Under the pieces are notes generated by a model. The model searched no databases. It was given only the letters and a program-made list of their open reading frames with translations, and had not been told where the DNA came from. Position numbers and translations under genes: made by a program. 64,000 nt of DNA from Pseudoxanthomonas indica (GTDB lineage: Bacteria; Pseudomonadota; Gammaproteobacteria; Xanthomonadales; Xanthomonadaceae): NCBI RefSeq assembly GCF_900167565.1, contig NZ_FUZV01000001.1, positions 1,550,001 through 1,614,000 of the forward strand, in the 5' to 3' direction. This document shows, one piece after another, positions 25,030 through 32,975 of the stretch (position 1 is its first letter; the number at the start of each line of letters is the position of its first letter).

Positions 25030-25943
25030 TGCGCGCGCTCCTTCGCAAGCTGTTGGTGCTGGCGGCGGTGCTGGCTTCGGCCAGCGCTATCGCGCAGACG
25101 CCGCAGCGCATCGAGATGGGCCAGGTGACCAGCGGCAAGGCCGTCGGCGATGGCGGCAGCTTCTACGCGTTTGCCGGCGCCATGGGTACGCGGCTCAAGG
25201 TGTATCTGGTGGTCGAGGGGCTCGCGGCCGTGGTGTTGTACGACGCCGATGGCAAGGAACTGGCGGCCCAGCAGGACAACTACGGCGGCATCCTGCAGCA
25301 CACGCTGGAGGAAGACGGCATCTATCTGATCGGCATCAGCAGCGCCAGGACCGACGTGCCGTACACGGTGCTGGTGGAAGGCCAGGTGCCGCGCATCGAG
25401 TTGGTGTACGACGATGAACCTGCCGCCGCTGCGACGGATGCGCTGACTGCGAGCAGTGCCACTGCCGCAATCACGGCAGTGCCCGCGCCCGCAGCGACGA
25501 GTGCCGAAGCCAAGCCTGCGGTGTTCACCGGCGATCCCGCCGTGTGGGGCTTGTATACCCGCCTGGTCGGACGCCGCACGCAGGCGCCGGAAGGCCGCTA
25601 TCGCATCGTCTGGCGCTGGCAGGATCCGGGCAAGGTGCTGCTGGAAGATTGGGAAGACGCGAGCGGCAAGGTGCGTTACAGCAACACCATCACCCCGACC
25701 GGCGAGCCCGGCGGCATCCAGATGCACACCAAATATCTGGGCGGCAAGGATTGGGACGGCAGGATCGATGCCGACGGCAACATCCACTACATCGGCAAGG
25801 GACTGCTGAAGCTCCCGTACCGGATCAGCCTGGCCGAGGGCGATGTGTTCGAGATGCGCCGCGAGCAGAACCGCGGTGGCCAGGTGGTGGTGCAGCCGGC
25901 ACAGAAATATGCGCGCTGGGAGATGGAAGCCGCGGCGCCGTAG
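25029..25943 (+). CDS. Secreted protein with PPC-like N-terminal domain
   Basis: A 304-residue protein with ATG at 25029 in the TGATG junction (a GTG lies one codon upstream). The signal peptide ends near ASAIAQ. Residues about 20-120 have a jelly-roll-like pattern similar to bacterial pre-peptidase C-terminal domains (GGSFYAFAGAMGTRLKVYLV, NYGGILQHTLEEDGIYLIGI, TDVPYTVLVEG). An Ala/Thr-rich linker follows (about 125-165) and then a domain of unknown type containing YRIVWRWQDPGKVLLEDWED. It is coupled to the Tyr-rich secreted gene upstream and followed by the autotransporter after 180 bases, so it may act at the cell surface. Confidence 0.72.
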   Translation: MRALLRKLLVLAAVLASASAIAQTPQRIEMGQVTSGKAVGDGGSFYAFAGAMGTRLKVYLVVEGLAAVVLYDADGKELAAQQDNYGGILQHTLEEDGIYLIGISSARTDVPYTVLVEGQVPRIELVYDDEPAAAATDALTASSATAAITAVPAPAATSAEAKPAVFTGDPAVWGLYTRLVGRRTQAPEGRYRIVWRWQDPGKVLLEDWEDASGKVRYSNTITPTGEPGGIQMHTKYLGGKDWDGRIDADGNIHYIGKGLLKLPYRISLAEGDVFEMRREQNRGGQVVVQPAQKYARWEMEAAAP

Positions 25944-26037
25944 CAGACAGCGATCGGCTTCGCTCGCACGGCGGTTCGCACCGGTTTCGCGTTGCCGTCT
26001 GTCAGATCATTCGCCACAGAGGCGCTTGCGCTGATCC

Positions 26038-26055
26038 GCCAGTAGAAATACTGGC
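26038..26055. terminator. GNRA-type hairpin after the secreted-protein operon
   Basis: A 7-bp stem GCCAGTA/TACTGGC with a GAAA tetraloop. It lies about 95 bases after the stop of the upstream gene and has no U-run, so it may end the upstream operon by another route or form part of the autotransporter leader. Confidence 0.4.
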
Positions 26056-26075
26056 TCGTTCTACGTACCTGCACG

Positions 26076-26104
26076 GTTGTGCCGGCAATCTGAGCCGGTA
26101 CAAC
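26076..26104 (+). promoter_or_regulatory. Imperfect hairpin just upstream of the autotransporter start
   Basis: GTTGT-G-CCGGC pairs with GCCGG-T-ACAAC around a 7-base loop (a G-U pair joins the two stems in RNA). It ends 20 bases before the ATG at 26124, so it could shade the ribosome site. Confidence 0.4.
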
Positions 26105-26123
26105 GGGCGCAATCCCTGGATGG

Positions 26124-29100
26124 ATGAGCGCCATGCACGTACAGAAGCAACCGTTGGCCTGGGCCGTTGCATTGGGTGTGTCGGGGCTCGCCACGCAAGG
26201 TCACGCGCAGCAGGTGGGGCCGGGATCACTCACCAGCACGGTGCAGGTGAGCTCGGGTGAGGTGACGATGGTGGGTGGCACCAGCGTGGATGTCAGCGCC
26301 GGCACCAGCACGCCGGCCACGCAGGTCAGCGGGGGAACGCTGATCATCGACATGCAGGCCGGGACGCCAGGACCGATCACCCTGCGCACGCAGCGCGGTG
26401 CGGCGTTGTACGCCAACGGCGGAACGATCCTCGTGGATCACGGCGTCAACATCCTCAGCACCACCGGGCCGGCGATGCTGAGCGATTCGGCCAGCAGCCT
26501 GATTCGCGTAGCGGGCGCGCTGGTGACCAACACGGGCAACGCGCGTGCGGCGGGCGCATCGGCCGGGCGCATCGAGATCAGCGACAGCATCTTCAACGAT
26601 CCCGCGCTGGGCGCCGGCAGCGGCAGCGGCTTTGCGGCCGAAGGCAGCGGCGTCATCGCCATTGGCGGCGGCAACCGTCTGTTCACCGGCAACTTCACCA
26701 ATGCCGTGGCGCTGGCCGCCAACGGGCCCGCTGCACGCATCGAAGTGAACGGTGATCTGCCGGTGGTGATGAATGGCCAGGGCGCCATCGGTGTCTACCT
26801 GTACAACAACGGCCAGGTGAGCAGCACGGCGCCGCTGCGGATTGCCTTCAACGGCACCGGCTCGGTGGGCCTGATCGTGGATGGTTCGACGATGGCGGCG
26901 CCGCTGCAGGGTCTGCAACTGCAGTTCAACAACAACACCGCCGGGCGCAGCGCGGGCCTGGGCGTCACTGCGGTCAATGGTGGCGTGGCCGAGGTGTCCG
27001 GCTTGCAGATGGGCGGCGTCGGCGCGGCGCTGGGTGCGTGGGCGCGGGCCGGCTCGACCATCAACCTGAGCGGCAACAGCGTCATCGACATCAACGCCAG
27101 CAGCAACGCACAGACCTACAACTTCAGCCCGGGGCCGACTTCCTCGTTCATCACCGGGCCGTTGTTCGCCAGCGTCAGCGCACCCTCGCAGCGCGCGGGC
27201 CTGCTGGCGCAGCGCGGCACCATCAACAGCACCGACACCACCATCAACATCAACAGCAGCGAAGGCTATGGCGTGTATGCCGGCCAGAACGGCACGGCCC
27301 TGAGCGAGATCAACCTGCTGCACAACCAGGTGACCGTACGCACGAGCAACCAATATGGCTACGGCCTGTTCGCATCGGCGAACGGGCAAATCAACGCGGA
27401 GGATTCGGTCGTGGACGTGGCCGATGGCGTGGCCGCGGTGTACATGTTCGGTTACGTCAACAACGCCACCAACCAGCCCGCCAGTTTCGCCACCGAGGTG
27501 CACTTGACCAACTCGAACGTGATCGCCAGCGGCAGCAGCTACGGCCTGTACTCGGTCAACCAGACCAAGGGCATGCAGAACACCTTCAGCATGGACGGTG
27601 GCAGCCTGGTCAGTGATCAGTTCGCGATCATCGGCGTGGGGCCGCTGGCCGCCACGCTGAGCGGGGCCAGCGTGCGCGGCAGCCAGGGGCTGCTGGGCGC
27701 GTCGGTGGCCGATCCGGCCTATGGCGAAGCGACGGTGATCGATCTGACCGCCAACAACAGCGTGCTGGAAGGATTGGCTGAGGCCGAAACCGGCGCGCAG
27801 GCCAACATCAGTTTGAACGACAACTCGCACTGGACCGGCGGCGCCTGGAATGTCACCCAGGTCGCGGTGGACGCCAGCAGTCTGTGGACGCTGCCAATCG
27901 AGTCGACGGTGTCCGGACTGGTCTCCAACGCGGGCACCATCGAGTTCACCGCACCGCAGGGCGATGTCTACAAGAACCTGTTCACGCAGTCGTATGTGGG
28001 CGCCGCGGGCAGCCTGCTGGTGATGAATACCTACCTGGCCTCGGACGATTCGCCTACCGACAAACTGATCATCGATGGCGGAACCGCCACCGGCAGCAGC
28101 CTGATCCGCGTGGTCAATGCCGGCGGCCCGGGCGCGGTGACGCTGGCCAACGGCATTCCGTTGGTCGAGGTGATCAACGGTGGCGCCACCCAGGCCGATC
28201 TGTTCGCGCTGGCCGCGCCGGTGTTCGCCGGGCCGTATGTCTATCGCCTGCATCAGGGCGGGCCCTCGCCCGGCACCGAGCAGTTCTGGTTCCTGCGATC
28301 GGCGATTGATTGCTCGGCGCCCAATGCGCCCACGCCGCCCTGTCCTGCGCCACCGGATCCGCCCGATCCACCGCCACCGGATCCGCCGCCGGATCCGCCG
28401 GACCCGCCGCCGCCGAATCCGGATCCGCCGGGCCCACCACCGGATCCGCCGCCGCCGCCACCCGATCCGCCACCGCCGCCGGATCCCCCGCCGCCGGACC
28501 CGCCGGATCCGCTGCCGCCGCCGGATCCCGCGCCCGAGCCGCCCGAGTACCGCGACGAGGTGTCGTTGTATACGGCGCTGCCGGCGATGGGCCTGCGCTA
28601 CGGCTGGGCGACGCTGGGCAACCTGCACGAGCGCGTGGGCGAGCAGGAGCAGCTGCGCGCGCGTTCCGACCTGCGCGGCAGGAACAGTTTCAACGGCGCC
28701 TGGATTCGCGTGATAGGCGAGGATGGCGATGTGCGCGGCAGTCGACGCGGCATCTATGGCGAAGGTCCCAAGTACGACTACAGCATCGTCGCGCTGCAGG
28801 TGGGCATGGACGTGTACGCGAAGGAAGACGCGGACGAGGACAACGTGCGTGACCATGCCGGCTTCTACGTGGGCGATGGCCGCATCCGCACCTCGGTGCA
28901 TCACTACGATGGCAGCTACGCCGGTCGCAACGAAGTCGAAGGGCCTTCCGTGGGTCTGTACTGGACGCGCTACGGCGATCAGGGTGACTACCTGGATCTG
29001 GTCTGGCAGGGCACCTGGGCCAAGGGAACCGCGCGCTCGTCCAATGGGCAGACGCTGGAGCGGCGCGGCTTCGGCTGGGCGATGTCGGCGGAAACCGGCT

Positions 29101-29555
29101 ACCCCTGGCACTACAGCGACGAAGATCCGGATCGCATCATCGAACCGCAACTGCAACTGATCTACCAGCACGCGGACAAGGACCAGGACGCCGACGCCTA
29201 CGCCGATGTGCGTTTCCGCGAAATGGAATCGCTGGCGGGCCGGCTGGGATTGCGCTGGGCCGATTCGCGCAAGCTCGAGCCGACCAACGAGGGCATACCA
29301 CGCCTGTTCACCGGTTGGTTGCGGGTGAACCTGTGGCATGAGTTCCGCGGCCGGCCGGTCACCGAGTTTTCCTCCGCCGCCGGCTACATTCCGTTTGCAG
29401 CCGACATCAGCGGTTCGTGGTGGCAGTTGAACGCCGGCATGACCTGGCAATGGGGTGCAGCGACGTCGCTGTACGCCAATGTCGGCTACCAGCATGGCTT
29501 CAGCCGCAGCTTCGAAGCGTGGGATGGAAAAGTGGGCGTGCGCTGGAACTGGTGA
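26124..29555 (+). CDS. Autotransporter (type Va) with proline-rich linker and C-terminal beta-barrel
   Basis: A 1143-residue surface protein. The signal peptide ends near GHAQQ; a second in-frame ATG at 26133 (MHVQKQPLAWAVALG) is possible. The passenger, residues about 30-735, is Gly/Asn/Ser/Thr-rich with repeated short beta-strands, as in pertactin-like right-handed beta-helices. From about 736 to 810 there is an extreme Pro/Asp repeat (PPDPP, PPPDPP units), probably a rigid spacer between passenger and barrel. The autotransporter barrel occupies about 820-1143 and ends in an aromatic residue (GVRWNW), as required for insertion by the BAM complex. I see no protease or lipase triad in the passenger, so adhesion is the default guess. 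It follows two small secreted-protein genes. Confidence 0.88.
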   Translation: MSAMHVQKQPLAWAVALGVSGLATQGHAQQVGPGSLTSTVQVSSGEVTMVGGTSVDVSAGTSTPATQVSGGTLIIDMQAGTPGPITLRTQRGAALYANGGTILVDHGVNILSTTGPAMLSDSASSLIRVAGALVTNTGNARAAGASAGRIEISDSIFNDPALGAGSGSGFAAEGSGVIAIGGGNRLFTGNFTNAVALAANGPAARIEVNGDLPVVMNGQGAIGVYLYNNGQVSSTAPLRIAFNGTGSVGLIVDGSTMAAPLQGLQLQFNNNTAGRSAGLGVTAVNGGVAEVSGLQMGGVGAALGAWARAGSTINLSGNSVIDINASSNAQTYNFSPGPTSSFITGPLFASVSAPSQRAGLLAQRGTINSTDTTININSSEGYGVYAGQNGTALSEINLLHNQVTVRTSNQYGYGLFASANGQINAEDSVVDVADGVAAVYMFGYVNNATNQPASFATEVHLTNSNVIASGSSYGLYSVNQTKGMQNTFSMDGGSLVSDQFAIIGVGPLAATLSGASVRGSQGLLGASVADPAYGEATVIDLTANNSVLEGLAEAETGAQANISLNDNSHWTGGAWNVTQVAVDASSLWTLPIESTVSGLVSNAGTIEFTAPQGDVYKNLFTQSYVGAAGSLLVMNTYLASDDSPTDKLIIDGGTATGSSLIRVVNAGGPGAVTLANGIPLVEVINGGATQADLFALAAPVFAGPYVYRLHQGGPSPGTEQFWFLRSAIDCSAPNAPTPPCPAPPDPPDPPPPDPPPDPPDPPPPNPDPPGPPPDPPPPPPDPPPPPDPPPPDPPDPLPPPDPAPEPPEYRDEVSLYTALPAMGLRYGWATLGNLHERVGEQEQLRARSDLRGRNSFNGAWIRVIGEDGDVRGSRRGIYGEGPKYDYSIVALQVGMDVYAKEDADEDNVRDHAGFYVGDGRIRTSVHHYDGSYAGRNEVEGPSVGLYWTRYGDQGDYLDLVWQGTWAKGTARSSNGQTLERRGFGWAMSAETGYPWHYSDEDPDRIIEPQLQLIYQHADKDQDADAYADVRFREMESLAGRLGLRWADSRKLEPTNEGIPRLFTGWLRVNLWHEFRGRPVTEFSSAAGYIPFAADISGSWWQLNAGMTWQWGAATSLYANVGYQHGFSRSFEAWDGKVGVRWNW

Positions 29556-29590
29556 GCTGACTGCCAGCGTCCACGGCATGCCATAAGGCA

Positions 29591-29623
29591 CCCTGCCCTT
29601 CGCTACGCCAGCGCAGGGCAGGG
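29591..29623. terminator. Hairpin after the autotransporter gene
   Basis: CCCTGCCC (29591-29598) pairs with GGGCAGGG (29616-29623). It lies 36 bases after the stop codon and has only a short T-poor tail, so terminator function is plausible but not sure. Confidence 0.5.
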
Positions 29624-29668
29624 TTCGCCAATAATGCGGTTCTCGAATCCGGGAAGGAGGGGAACCGC

Positions 29669-30730
29669 ATGAATCGATGCCTCGGGATAGTGGCCGCCTG
29701 CCTCTTGGCGATCCCCGCCGCGCATGCACAGACAAAGTTCGATCTGACCACGCTGGACAAGGACATGAGCGGGCCGCGCACGCAGGTGCTGGTGTTGGGT
29801 TCGGTCCACCTGAGCCAGTTGCCCAAGGAATTCGATCCGCGCTCACTGGATCCGATGCTGGATCGCCTGGCCGCGTTCCGGCCCGAGATCATCACCATCG
29901 AGGCCATCAGCGGGGAGCAGTGCGATCTGGCTGCGCGACATCCCACGATCTATGGCGCGGATTACTGTCCCGACACCACCAAGGCCCGGGCCGCCACCGG
30001 CCTGGACGTACCCGCCGCCATCGCCGGCGTGCAGAAAGCCCTGGCCGCATGGCCGGCGCGGCCGACTCCGGCGCAACGGCGCGCACTGGCCGCGTTGTTC
30101 CTGGCCGCCAATGATCGCGCGTCCGCGTACACGCAGTGGCTGCAGCTGCCGGAAGCCGAACGCCATGCCGGCGACGGCCTCGACGAAACGCTGGTGGCGA
30201 TGCTGGGCGAAATCGCCGCGCGCAACAACGAGAACTACCAGATCGCCGCGCGCCTGGCCGCACGGCTGGGCCTGCCACGCGTGCATGCGGTGGACGATCA
30301 CACCGGCGACAACATCCAGGTGCCCGAGGCGGAGACTGAAGCCTTCGGCCAGTCCGTGATGGCGGCGTGGAAATCCGGGCGCAGCGAACTCAACCAGAGC
30401 GAGCAACAGGAGAAATCGCTGTCGGCGGCGCCGGATCTGCTGCCGCTGTACCGCTTCATCAACCAGCCGGAGCAGCTGTGGATCCGCGCCGACGTGAACG
30501 CCGGCGCCACCATGCGTGCGAAGTCCGATCGTCATTACCCGCAGATCTGGGTCAACGGCTGGGAAATCCGCAACCTGCGCATGGTCGCCAACATCCACCA
30601 GACCTTCCGCGAACGGCCCGGCGCGCGCGTGCTGTCGGTGGTCGGGGTGTCGCACAAGCCGTGGTTCGATCAGTGGCTGGGACAGATGCAGGGCGTGGAC
30701 ATCGTCGATGTCGGGAAAATGCTGGAATAG
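29669..30730 (+). CDS. DUF5694 / TraB-like secreted protein
   Basis: A 353-residue exported protein (signal peptide ending AAHAQ) from an ATG preceded by a GGAGGGG ribosome site. The mature start TQVLVLGSVHLSQLPKEFDP and the later IITIEAISGEQCDLAAR resemble the TraB/PrgY-like (GTP/peptide-hydrolase-like) fold as used in DUF5694 proteins: a GxxH motif (GSVH), an acidic residue after the second strand, and the C-terminal RVLSVVGVSHKPWFDQWL. The reaction is unknown; relatives are suspected metalloproteases. It stands alone between the autotransporter and the beta-helix gene. Confidence 0.72.
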   Translation: MNRCLGIVAACLLAIPAAHAQTKFDLTTLDKDMSGPRTQVLVLGSVHLSQLPKEFDPRSLDPMLDRLAAFRPEIITIEAISGEQCDLAARHPTIYGADYCPDTTKARAATGLDVPAAIAGVQKALAAWPARPTPAQRRALAALFLAANDRASAYTQWLQLPEAERHAGDGLDETLVAMLGEIAARNNENYQIAARLAARLGLPRVHAVDDHTGDNIQVPEAETEAFGQSVMAAWKSGRSELNQSEQQEKSLSAAPDLLPLYRFINQPEQLWIRADVNAGATMRAKSDRHYPQIWVNGWEIRNLRMVANIHQTFRERPGARVLSVVGVSHKPWFDQWLGQMQGVDIVDVGKMLE

Positions 30731-30930
30731 CGACGCGCATCGGCGAATCTGCGCTTGCATTTCCAGCAACCTCATCTGCGCCCGATTCAGACACCTGACC
30801 GTGCACGCGTCTTTCACGCGCAGCGAACTTTCACGTGCTCCTCATCCTCTATAGTCGCCCGGGTCGCGAATCTCGTGACTTTCTTTTCATGTTCTCCTTT
30901 TTGAGGACTCGCACTTAAGGGCTCGAATCA

Positions 30931-32118
30931 GTGAAAGACAATGCACTCGTGTGCTCCCCACACGAGGCAGGGACGCCTCGCCGCGATTTCATGCGGAAGA
31001 CGCTGCTCTTGGCAGTACCACCAGCGCTCTACACCCTGGGCATCCCCAAGGCCTTTGCGGCCTACTCCCCGCCCCGCCGCTACCGCGGCACCACCGTCCG
31101 CAATGCTCGCAACTATGGCGCCCTGGGCAATGGCGCCAACGATGACACCACCGCCATCCAGGCCGCCATCAATTCGCTACCGACCTCCGGCGGCACCGTG
31201 GTGCTGACAGCGGGCAAATACGTCATCGATCCGGTCCGCAACCTGCGCCTGCGCAGCAACATGTGCCTGGAACTGCGCAGCGGCGCGGTGCTGCTGGCCA
31301 AGCGCAACAACCAGGAACGCGCGTATGTGCTGATGGTCTACAAGGTCAAGAATGTGGAGATCAAGGGCGGCCAGATCATCGGCGACCGCGACAACCATAT
31401 CGGCAGCAAGGGCGAATGGGGCCACGGCATCATGATCCGCGGCTCCAGCAATGTCACCGTGCGCGACATCCATATCTCCAAGTGCTTCGGCGACGGCATC
31501 TCCATTGGCGGGGCCATGGTGACCGGCAAGCCGACCATTTCCTGCGATGACATCGTGATCGACAACGTGGTCTGCACCGGCAACCGCCGCCAGGGCATGA
31601 CGATCGGCTGCGCGACCAACGTCAAGGTGTACGACAGCGAGTTCAGCGCCAGCAAGGGCATCGCGCCCGAGTGCGGCATCGATATCGAGCCGGACGCCCA
31701 CGATGGCCGCACCACCTCCACCGTGCATATCGAGAACTGCCTGATCCGCAGGAATGCGGGCAATGGCGTGCTGGTCTACAAGCGGGTGACCGGGGTGACC
31801 ATCACCAAGTGCACCATCGAGTACAACGGCGGCAACGGCATCCTGACCATCGGCGCCAACACCGGCTACATCGCGCAGAACACGATTCGCCACAACTACC
31901 TGCTGGGCACCAACTTCGGCTCGGAGAGCAAGGGGTACCAGTTCAGTGGCAATGTCTCGCGCAACAACAACACCCGCCTGCACGGCGTCAAGACCGCCTC
32001 CAGCCCGCTGGTGTCGATGACCGGCCTGGTCGGCGGCAACAAGGGCAATGGCGCGCATGTGGCCAAGGTCTCAACGGCCACGGGCATCAAGGTCACGACC
32101 AACAGCTACGCGAAATAG
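30931..32118 (+). CDS. Tat-exported right-handed beta-helix protein (pectate-lyase-superfamily-like)
   Basis: A 395-residue protein with a GTG start at 30931. The N-terminus carries a twin-arginine signal ([20 protein letters not shown]) with cleavage near KAFA. The next segment, [20 protein letters not shown] followed by [20 protein letters not shown], is the standard opening of pectate-lyase-superfamily / GH28-related beta-helix proteins. Repeated Asn-rich coils follow ([40 protein letters not shown]). The catalytic residues of a particular lyase are not clear, so a polysaccharide-degrading or -binding role is only inferred. The preceding 200 bases hold no gene. A good bidirectional terminator follows. 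Confidence 0.82.
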   Translation: MKDNALVCSPHEAGTPRRDFMRKTLLLAVPPALYTLGIPKAFAAYSPPRRYRGTTVRNARNYGALGNGANDDTTAIQAAINSLPTSGGTVVLTAGKYVIDPVRNLRLRSNMCLELRSGAVLLAKRNNQERAYVLMVYKVKNVEIKGGQIIGDRDNHIGSKGEWGHGIMIRGSSNVTVRDIHISKCFGDGISIGGAMVTGKPTISCDDIVIDNVVCTGNRRQGMTIGCATNVKVYDSEFSASKGIAPECGIDIEPDAHDGRTTSTVHIENCLIRRNAGNGVLVYKRVTGVTITKCTIEYNGGNGILTIGANTGYIAQNTIRHNYLLGTNFGSESKGYQFSGNVSRNNNTRLHGVKTASSPLVSMTGLVGGNKGNGAHVAKVSTATGIKVTTNSYAK

Positions 32119-32146
32119 TGCGATGCGCGGCTGATCCGAACAGTAA

Positions 32147-32169
32147 AAACCCCGGCAGGGCCGGGGTTT
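32147..32169. terminator. Bidirectional terminator between convergent genes
   Basis: AAACCCCGGC / GCCGGGGTTT stem with a short AGG loop, flanked by A-rich (AGTAAAAA) and T-rich ends, so it can end both the beta-helix gene and the convergent lipoprotein gene. Confidence 0.85.
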
Positions 32170-32199
32170 CTCCTTTACGCGGATCCGGTGGGCTCAACG

Positions 32200-32781
32200 C
32201 TAGTCCTTGTACGAGGTGAGCGTGATGTGGAAGGCGCCTTCTGCATCCTTCGCTCTCGCATATTCCGGGGCGGCGCATGCACCTTGGGTCGAAGTTCCGG
32301 GCACGCAGATCTTCTCCTCGGATTGCCCCCGGGTCTTCTTCGCATTGTTGGTGACGATGTAGTCGACACCGGCATGATTGACATTGAGTATCGGATGGCC
32401 GGTCCAGTGGCATTTGCCGAGGCCGTAGTAGTCCTCATCCATCAGGTAGTCGTTGTAGTACCTCACCTCGTAGGTGTGGTCATCGATGCGATTGATCGGC
32501 ACCGTTATCGTCTTTCCGAACATGGGCCTGCTTCCGCCCAGCGATCGTCCTTGGTCGAGGGGGACGCAGGGCGATCGATTCTCCATCTCATAGATCACTT
32601 CCGCCGTGACAATCAGTCCTGCTTCGAGCTGATCATTCACGTGGAGCACCGCGCGATGTTCCGTCTTCGGATACGGATTGACCCGTATGTTCGGCGGCCG
32701 TACCGGCTCGTATTTCACGCAGCCCGCCAGCAACGCCGTTATCGCCACTGCAAGCCAAAGTCCAAGATTCAACTTCTTCAT
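32200..32781 (-). CDS. Lipoprotein of unknown function
   Basis: A 193-residue protein starting at 32781 (MKKLNLGLWLAVAITALLAG). A lipobox ALLAGC places the lipidated Cys at residue 21, with a Val-Lys after it, so outer-membrane retention is likely. The mature part includes YPKTEHRAVLHVNDQLEAGL, a run of charged and aromatic residues (RYYNDYLMDEDYYGLGKCHW) and three further Cys residues (SPCVPL, GKCHW, KICVPGT / GACAAPE) that might form disulfides. No domain is recognised. The frame stays open upstream but the lipobox decides the start. Confidence 0.78.
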   Translation of the reverse strand: MKKLNLGLWLAVAITALLAGCVKYEPVRPPNIRVNPYPKTEHRAVLHVNDQLEAGLIVTAEVIYEMENRSPCVPLDQGRSLGGSRPMFGKTITVPINRIDDHTYEVRYYNDYLMDEDYYGLGKCHWTGHPILNVNHAGVDYIVTNNAKKTRGQSEEKICVPGTSTQGACAAPEYARAKDAEGAFHITLTSYKD

Positions 32782-32921
32782 CCGAGCGCTCCCTGCACCG
32801 TTGAATATCGCGATCCCCAAGGGCCACGTGATCCTGTGGCCTTCCGCTCCTGCGCCCCGCCGCCCTGGCCGGGCGGCGGATGCCAGTTGTACCGCAGGAA
32901 ACGCGGCGCCGCCAGCAAGGC

Positions 32922-32949
32922 AAAAAATGCCCCTGCAATGCCGGGGCTG
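32922..32949 (-). terminator. Rho-independent terminator of the lipoprotein-side M14 gene
   Basis: On the minus strand AGCCCCGG-CATTGC-AGGGGC is followed by ATTTTTTG. It lies about 30 bases past the stop of the M14 carboxypeptidase gene, which ends at 32976. Confidence 0.82.
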
Positions 32950-32975
32950 GTTGCACTTCGTCAAGCTGCCTGACG

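Noticed and set aside
26226..29846. A long minus-strand open frame opposite the autotransporter
   Set aside because: It mirrors the GC-biased autotransporter gene and has no recognisable motif.
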